18,449 nt of DNA from JBQLZQ01 sp052168355 (lineage in GTDB: Bacteria; Pseudomonadota; Alphaproteobacteria; DSM-16000; Inquilinaceae): contig JBQLZQ010000067.1 of the NCBI GenBank assembly GCA_052168355.1, positions 1 through 18,449 on the forward strand, in the 5' to 3' direction. Of this stretch, positions 14,429-18,449 are shown in pieces (within the stretch, counting starts at the first letter, position 1; each line of letters begins with the position of its first letter). A program made the translations under genes and the position numbers. The notes beneath the pieces are model-generated. The model was not told the origin of the DNA, did no database searches, and saw only the letters and a list, made by a program, of their open reading frames with translations.

Positions 14429-16104
14429 ACCAGATCATCCCGAAAGTGGGTCAGCAGATGGCGGACCGGGTTGGGGGCGGCCTGGCCCAGGCCGCAGATG
14501 GAGGCGTCGCGCATGACCTGTTCCAGATCGCCGATGGCGTCCTCGTCCAGACTCTCCCGCTCCAGCAGCCCCACCATCTTGGCCGTGCCGTTGCGGCAGG
14601 GGGTGCACTGACCGCAGGACTCGGCGCGAAAGAAACGCATCAGGTTGAGGACCACGGCGCGCATGTCGTCCCGGTCGGACAGGACGACGACGGCGTGGGA
14701 TCCGACGAAGGCGCCGTGCCGGAACAAATGATCGCCGAAATCCAACGGCAGATCCCCCATCGTCGCCGGCAGCAGACCGCCCGAGGCGCCGCCGGGCAGA
14801 TACGCCTTGAAGACGTGCCCCTCCCTCATGCCGCCGCAATGCTTTTCGATCAGGTCGCGCGCGGTGATGCCGGCCGGCGCCAGCTTGACCCCGGGGTGCC
14901 TGACGCGGCCGGACACCGAGTAGGTACGGGGTCCCGGATGGCCCGGTCGGCCCTGATCGGCGAACCAGGGGGCGCCGCGTTCCAGAATGTCGCGCACCCA
15001 CCACAGCGTCTCGACATTGTGGTTGAGCGTCGGGCGGCCGAACAGGCCCCGTTCGGCGATATAAGGCGGGCGGTGGCGGGGCAGGCCGCGCTTGCCCTCG
15101 ATGCTCTCCAGCATCGCCGACTCCTCGCCGCAGATATAGGCGCCGGCCCCGCGGCGGAGCTCGATAAAGCCGGGTGGGGCGAGACCCGCGACCTCAAGCG
15201 CCGCGATCTCCCGCCGGCAGATGGCCAAGGCGGCCGGGTATTCGTCGCGGAGGTAGAGGTAAATGCGTTCGGCGGCGACGGCGTGAGCGGCGATCAGGGC
15301 CCCCTCGAACATGCGGTGCGGGTCGGTTTCCAGGTAGTGCCGGTCCTTGAAGGTCCCCGGTTCGCCCTCGTCGGCATTGATGGTCATCAGGCGCGGGGCC
15401 GGCCGATCGCGAACGATGGCCCATTTGCGTCCCAGCGGAAAGCCGGCACCGCCCAGACCGCGCAGCCCGGCGCTCGACAAGGCGGCGATGGCGTCATCGA
15501 CGGACGGGGCGCCCGCCCGGATCCGGTCCAACACCCGATAGCCGCCGGCCTGGCGGTAGGCTTCCAGGTCGGCATAGGCGGGACGCAGCGCGTCGGTTTG
15601 CCCCGCCTCGGCCAGATCCACCAGCCCGTCGGCGGTGGCGTGGTCAACCTCCCGGTCACCGACACGGGCAGCCGGGGCTGCCGCGCAGCGCCCCATGCAG
15701 GGCGCGCGCAGGACACGGATCCGGGCGGGGTCGGCCAGGCGGCCCATCGCTTCCAGAACGTCCTCCGCGCCCGCGATCATACAGCTTATCGAGTCGCAGA
15801 TCCGGATGGTGAGCGGCGGCGGCGGCCGGGCACCCTCGGGCACCACGTCGAAATGGTGGTAGAAGGTCGCGACCTCGAAGATTTCGGCCATGGACAGGCG
15901 CATATGGTCGGCCAGGGCCCGCAAATGGCGGGCGGACAGATGACCGTACCGGTCCTGGACGGCGTGCAGGCATTCGATCAACCGGTCACGCGGCGGCGTC
16001 GCCGACCCCAAAAGGTCCACGATCTCGGCCAGGGCGCTCTCATCGAGCCTTCTGCCCTTTGGACCGGCGGGTTTCCTGGTAGTCCTGTTCCTGTCCCTGG
16101 GCAT
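14425..16104 (-). CDS. fdhB: NAD-dependent formate dehydrogenase, beta subunit (NuoE-NuoF fusion)
   Basis: This 559-residue diaphorase subunit accepts electrons from FdhA and reduces NAD+. The N-terminal part (about 20-170) is NuoE/FdsG-like with a [2Fe-2S] site at Cys103, 108, 136 and 140. The rest is NuoF/FdsB-like. It has the flavin/NAD loop G-L-G-G-A-G-F-P at 216-223, N-A-D-E-G-E-P-G-T-F-K-D at 243-254, the G-A-Y-I-C-G-E-E-S-A region at 321-330, and a [4Fe-4S] site at Cys497, 500, 503 and 537. A beta fused in this way matches the two-subunit type such as Methylobacterium FDH1. I start at the ATG at 16104 because AAAGGGACAGG immediately precedes it. ATGs at 16125 and 16128 are alternatives with poorer ribosome sites. 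The frame is open much further upstream, but that part runs antisense to dctP and is not coding. Confidence 0.92.
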   Translation of the reverse strand: MPRDRNRTTRKPAGPKGRRLDESALAEIVDLLGSATPPRDRLIECLHAVQDRYGHLSARHLRALADHMRLSMAEIFEVATFYHHFDVVPEGARPPPPLTIRICDSISCMIAGAEDVLEAMGRLADPARIRVLRAPCMGRCAAAPAARVGDREVDHATADGLVDLAEAGQTDALRPAYADLEAYRQAGGYRVLDRIRAGAPSVDDAIAALSSAGLRGLGGAGFPLGRKWAIVRDRPAPRLMTINADEGEPGTFKDRHYLETDPHRMFEGALIAAHAVAAERIYLYLRDEYPAALAICRREIAALEVAGLAPPGFIELRRGAGAYICGEESAMLESIEGKRGLPRHRPPYIAERGLFGRPTLNHNVETLWWVRDILERGAPWFADQGRPGHPGPRTYSVSGRVRHPGVKLAPAGITARDLIEKHCGGMREGHVFKAYLPGGASGGLLPATMGDLPLDFGDHLFRHGAFVGSHAVVVLSDRDDMRAVVLNLMRFFRAESCGQCTPCRNGTAKMVGLLERESLDEDAIGDLEQVMRDASICGLGQAAPNPVRHLLTHFRDDLV

Positions 16105-16115
16105 CCTGTCCCTTT
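16105..16115 (-). promoter_or_regulatory. Ribosome binding site that decides the fdhB start
   Basis: Read on the minus strand, AAAGGGACAGG directly precedes the ATG at 16104. It favours this start over the tandem ATGs at 16125 and 16128, whose nearest purine-rich motif is about 18 bases away. Confidence 0.45.
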
Positions 16116-16161
16116 GGTCGCACATCATCGATTTTTGCGAGTCAAATCCTAGCAGTGCCGC

Positions 16162-16167
16162 TATGAT
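16162..16167 (+). promoter_or_regulatory. Candidate -10 element for the TRAP operon
   Basis: TATGAT matches the -10 consensus in five of six positions. It lies 55 bases before the dctP ATG, in the 117-bp spacer shared with divergent fdhB. The best upstream -35-like hexamer, TTGCGA at 16135-16140, is 21 bases away, which is too far for a standard promoter. The promoter may therefore need an activator. Confidence 0.3.
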
Positions 16168-16187
16168 CCGAGGAGAGCGTTGAAACA

Positions 16188-16206
16188 GGGCCCTTTTTAG
16201 AGGCCC
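16188..16206 (+). repeat. Short inverted repeat in the dctP leader
   Basis: GGGCC at 16188-16192 and GGCCC at 16202-16206 form a 5-bp all-GC stem around a T-rich 9-base loop. It lies just before the ribosome site AGGGAGAG at 16211-16218. It could be an operator half-site pair or a leader hairpin; it is too short to be sure. Confidence 0.3.
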
Positions 16207-16221
16207 CACTAGGGAGAGAAC

Positions 16222-17229
16222 ATGAACATGCCCATCGGACACGAATCTTGCGGCCTGGCCCGCAGACTGGCCCTTACGACCGCCGGTGTCGTGATTGCCG
16301 CGGCGGGGTGGGTTGGCGCGGCCACCGCCCAGGAGACCATCAGCTTCGCCCATGTCTACGAGACCAGCGAACCGTACCACGAATGGGCGGTCTGGGCGGC
16401 GGAGGAGATCGGCAAGCGCACCGACGGCCGCTACCAGGTGGAGGTGTTCCCGGCGTCCTCCCTGGGCAAGGAGGTGGATATCAACGAGGGGCTGACCCTC
16501 GGTACCGTGGATATCATCTATACCGGGGCGCTGTTCGCCGGCCGTTCCTATGGGCCGATCGCCATTTCGGGTGCCCCCTACATGTTCCGGGACTTCGACC
16601 ATTGGAAGGCCTACACCACCAGCGATCTGTTTGCGGAACTGGGTGAGGGCTACAGCGAAGCCACGGGTCACCAGGTCATGGCCCTGACCTACTACGGCGA
16701 ACGTCACGTCACCTCCAACACCCCGATCCTGGAGCCGGGCGACATGGCCGGCCTGAAGATCCGCGTGCCCAACGCGCCGCTTTACACCATGTTCCCGAAC
16801 GCGGCGGGTGCCAATCCCACGCCCATCGCCTTCGCCGAGGTCTATCTGGCGCTGCAGCAGGGCGTTGTCGACGCCCAGGAAAACCCGCTGCCGACCATCC
16901 AGGCCAAGAAGTTCTACGAGGTGCAAAGCAATATCAACCTGACCGGCCATATCACCGACGCGTTGCTGACCATCGTCGGCGGCCCGCGCTGGGACAGCCT
17001 GTCCGAGGAGGACCGGGAGATCTTCGCGACGGTGTTGCGGGAAGCCGCGGCCAACTGCACCCAGGCGATCGTCGACAAGGAGAACGAATTGGCGGCGTGG
17101 TTCGAGGACCAGGGGGTGACGGTCAACACGGTGGACCGCGGCAAGTTCCGCGATGTCGTGATGCCGCATCACAACGGTCCCGACGCAACCTGGCCGCAGG
17201 ACGTCTATGATCGGCTGCAGGCCCTTTAG
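16222..17229 (+). CDS. dctP: TRAP transporter periplasmic solute-binding protein
   Basis: This 335-residue binding protein of the DctP family captures an organic acid or related solute for the DctQM permease. Residues 1-36 are a signal peptide, with A-T-A before Gln37. The n-region holds a twin arginine (L-A-R-R-L-A-L), so Tat export is possible, though the motif is imperfect. Family signatures include G-L-K-I-R-V-P at 178-183, with Arg181 in the place of the conserved carboxylate-binding arginine. They also include A-F-A-E-V-Y-L-A-L-Q-Q-G-V-V-D-A-Q-E-N-P at 203-222. The ligand is not readable, but the arginine supports a carboxylate. AGGGAGAG at 16211-16218 supports the ATG at 16222; a second ATG at 16228 is also possible. 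It is the first gene of dctPQM and divergent from formate dehydrogenase. Confidence 0.95.
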   Translation: MNMPIGHESCGLARRLALTTAGVVIAAAGWVGAATAQETISFAHVYETSEPYHEWAVWAAEEIGKRTDGRYQVEVFPASSLGKEVDINEGLTLGTVDIIYTGALFAGRSYGPIAISGAPYMFRDFDHWKAYTTSDLFAELGEGYSEATGHQVMALTYYGERHVTSNTPILEPGDMAGLKIRVPNAPLYTMFPNAAGANPTPIAFAEVYLALQQGVVDAQENPLPTIQAKKFYEVQSNINLTGHITDALLTIVGGPRWDSLSEEDREIFATVLREAAANCTQAIVDKENELAAWFEDQGVTVNTVDRGKFRDVVMPHHNGPDATWPQDVYDRLQAL

Positions 17230-17243
17230 GGTCTGGACCGAGG

Positions 17244-17256
17244 CCGGCCCGGCCGG
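17244..17256. repeat. GC palindrome between dctP and dctQ
   Basis: CCGGCC (17244-17249) and GGCCGG (17251-17256) mirror each other around a single C at 17250. It sits in the short gap between dctP and dctQ. With shifted pairing it could fold as a small GC hairpin that protects dctP mRNA or lowers permease expression. It may be no more than GC-rich chance. Confidence 0.3.
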
Positions 17257-17264
17257 TGGCATCG

Positions 17265-17819
17265 ATGGATGAGGGGACGGGGCCCGCAGGCGCAGGCCCC
17301 CTCTTGCCGGAAGACGATGACCGCGTCGACATTTCGGACCTGCGGCCGTGGGACGCGGTGCCGCTGGTTCTGTTCTGGGTGCTGGCCGGCGTCGTTTTTC
17401 TGCAGTTCTTCAGCCGCTACGTCCTGAACAGTTCGATCGGCTGGACCGAGGAGATCGCGCGCTACCTTCTGATCGGCGTGACGTTTCTCGGCGCACCCAT
17501 CGCGGTGCGCAAGGCCTCCCATATCGCGGTGCAGTTCTTCTACCGCTATCTGGCGCCGGGATTGGCGCGAGCCCTGTCCACGGTGGTCGATTGCGGCAAC
17601 ATCGTCTTCTTTGCCGCGTGTGCGTGGATCAGCGCTAAGGTGGCGCTGCGCACCAACCAGCTCATGACCTCGATCGAGGTCTCCAAAAGCCTTGTCTACT
17701 GGATCGTCGCGGCCGGTTTCGGGGCCATGGCGCTCTATGCGGTCCTGGTGGCCATCCGCCATTGGCGGCAGGGCTACAGTCCGCTGACCCGGCCGGATAC
17801 CCAGCAAATTATCGACTGA
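17265..17819 (+). CDS. dctQ: TRAP transporter small permease
   Basis: This 184-residue membrane protein has four transmembrane helices at about residues 32-50, 67-84, 105-127 and 144-164 and a polar acidic N-terminus. It carries the DctQ signature W-T-E-E-I-A-R-Y-L-L-I followed by F-L-G-A-P-I-A-V-R-K-A-S-H-I-A-V. It forms the inner-membrane complex with DctM and is thought to support docking of the binding protein. The start is uncertain: ATG at 17265 has GGTGG five bases before it, while GTG at 17256 would add three residues. It lies 35 bp after dctP and 21 bp before dctM. Confidence 0.92.
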   Translation: MDEGTGPAGAGPLLPEDDDRVDISDLRPWDAVPLVLFWVLAGVVFLQFFSRYVLNSSIGWTEEIARYLLIGVTFLGAPIAVRKASHIAVQFFYRYLAPGLARALSTVVDCGNIVFFAACAWISAKVALRTNQLMTSIEVSKSLVYWIVAAGFGAMALYAVLVAIRHWRQGYSPLTRPDTQQIID

Positions 17820-17840
17820 CCCAAGGGACGCGACGCCGCC

Positions 17841-18449
17841 ATGCTTGTCAGCCTGATGATTCTTGCCGTTTTCGTGATGCTCGTTCTGGGTGTTCCGGTG
17901 GCCGTGGCGCTGGGCGGGGCGTCCCTGATGTACATCCTGATCGCCGACCGCGTTCCCGACCTGGTGGTCATCCATCGCATGGTCAACGGCGTGGACAGCT
18001 TTCCGCTTTTGGCGGTGCCGTTCTTCATCCTGGCCGGCAGCCTGATGAACACGGCCGGCATCACCAACCGCATCTTCGATTTCGCCAAAGCCCTGGTCGG
18101 GTGGATGCGCGGCGGTCTGGGTCACGTCAATGTCGGCGCCAGCGTGGTGTTCGCCGGCATGTCCGGGGCGGCCGTGGCCGATGCCGGCGGGCTGGGCATG
18201 ATCGAGATCAAGGCGATGCGCGACGCCGGCTACGACGCCGATTTCTCGATCGGGGTCACCGCCGCATCGTCGACCATCGGGCCGATCATCCCGCCGTCCC
18301 TGCCCATGGTCATCTACGGGGTCCTGGCCTCGGCATCGGTGGGCCAGCTTTTCGCCGCCGGCTTTATTCCCGGCTTGCTGATGGCGGTCTCTCTGATGTT
18401 GATGGTGGCGTGGTACGCCCGTCGCCGCGGCTATCCGCGCGACGCCGCG
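17841..18449 (+). CDS. dctM: TRAP transporter large permease, cut by the window end
   Basis: The first 203 residues of the DctM subunit are present, and the frame is open to the last base of the window. Full-length family members have about 430 residues, so roughly half is missing from view, not from the gene. Visible signatures are the opening hydrophobic helix (M-L-V-S-L-M-I-L-A-V-F-V-M-L-V-L-G-V-P-V-A), then L-L-A-V-P-F-F-I-L-A-G-S-L-M-N at 54-68, G-M-S-G-A-A-V-A-D at 107-115, and A-A-S-S-T-I-G-P-I-I-P-P-S at 141-153. The last is the classical TRAP substrate and ion-site region. It drives sodium- or proton-coupled import with DctQ and DctP. AAGGGA at 17822-17827 is a rather distant ribosome site for the ATG at 17841. 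Confidence 0.93.
   Translation, partial: MLVSLMILAVFVMLVLGVPVAVALGGASLMYILIADRVPDLVVIHRMVNGVDSFPLLAVPFFILAGSLMNTAGITNRIFDFAKALVGWMRGGLGHVNVGASVVFAGMSGAAVADAGGLGMIEIKAMRDAGYDADFSIGVTAASSTIGPIIPPSLPMVIYGVLASASVGQLFAAGFIPGLLMAVSLMLMVAWYARRRGYPRDAA

Noticed and set aside
12923..16152. Long plus-strand frames antisense to the formate dehydrogenase genes.
   Set aside because: The Cys motifs and cofactor loops are all on the minus strand; these are shadows of a GC-rich gene pair.
16129..17262. N-terminal extension of fdhB back to 17262.
   Set aside because: The extension runs antisense to dctP and has no NuoE-like sequence; homology begins just after 16104.
17226..18125. Minus-strand open frame over dctQ and dctM.
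   Set aside because: The plus strand encodes clear TRAP membrane subunits; the antisense product is His/Gln/Asp-rich and featureless.
1..18449. CRISPR arrays, tRNAs, insertion sequences, phage genes and defence systems.
   Set aside because: I looked for regular direct repeats, cloverleaf patterns, transposase motifs and paired terminal repeats and saw none.

Overview
The window is GC-rich chromosomal DNA from a proteobacterium, most likely an alphaproteobacterium (Rhodospirillales-like is my guess, from gene content and codon bias only). It encodes a compatible-solute operon, a bacterial voltage-gated sodium channel and two transporter types that are often sodium-coupled (SLC13, TRAP). This suggests a marine or salt-tolerant organism. 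I see no tRNA, rRNA, CRISPR array, insertion sequence or prophage gene.

Layout. (1) 136-588 (+) is a small four-helix CopD-like membrane protein. (2) 5717 down to 1057 (-) is the N-acetylglutaminylglutamine amide (NAGGN) osmolyte operon: asnO amidotransferase, ngg synthetase (acetyltransferase fused to ATP-grasp) and the NAGGN-associated M42 peptidase. A 60-residue antitoxin-like small gene (953-771, -) follows, then a strong minus-strand intrinsic terminator at 593-626. (3) 5718-6246 holds the upstream region of asnO, a 33-codon micro-ORF with half a zinc ribbon, and an unrecognised basic 68-residue protein, linked by an ATGA overlap. (4) An SLC13/RCK permease (8080-6254, -) is divergent from an ABC solute-binding protein of family 5 (8330-9922, +). 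Their shared spacer carries a candidate promoter whose -10 lies inside an inverted repeat. (5) Nicotinamidase (10108-10758) and a NavAb-type sodium channel (10778-11641) are closely spaced on the plus strand. (6) A two-subunit NAD-dependent molybdenum or tungsten formate dehydrogenase (16104 down to 11624, -) has NuoE and NuoF parts fused in its beta subunit. Its alpha gene overlaps the channel gene tail to tail by 18 bp. (7) A TRAP transporter operon dctP-dctQ-dctM (16222 to beyond the window end, +) is divergent from the formate dehydrogenase genes.

How the genes work together. AsnO and Ngg make the dipeptide osmolyte NAGGN, and the M42 peptidase probably turns it over. FdhB and FdhA would oxidise formate and pass electrons through Fe-S clusters and FMN to NAD+. 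DctPQM would import an organic acid or related solute. Most genes belong to known families. The least explained items are the small genes at 771-953 and 5942-6246, the orphan solute-binding protein, and the pairing of nicotinamidase with the sodium channel. I did not find a clear, previously undescribed multi-gene system.
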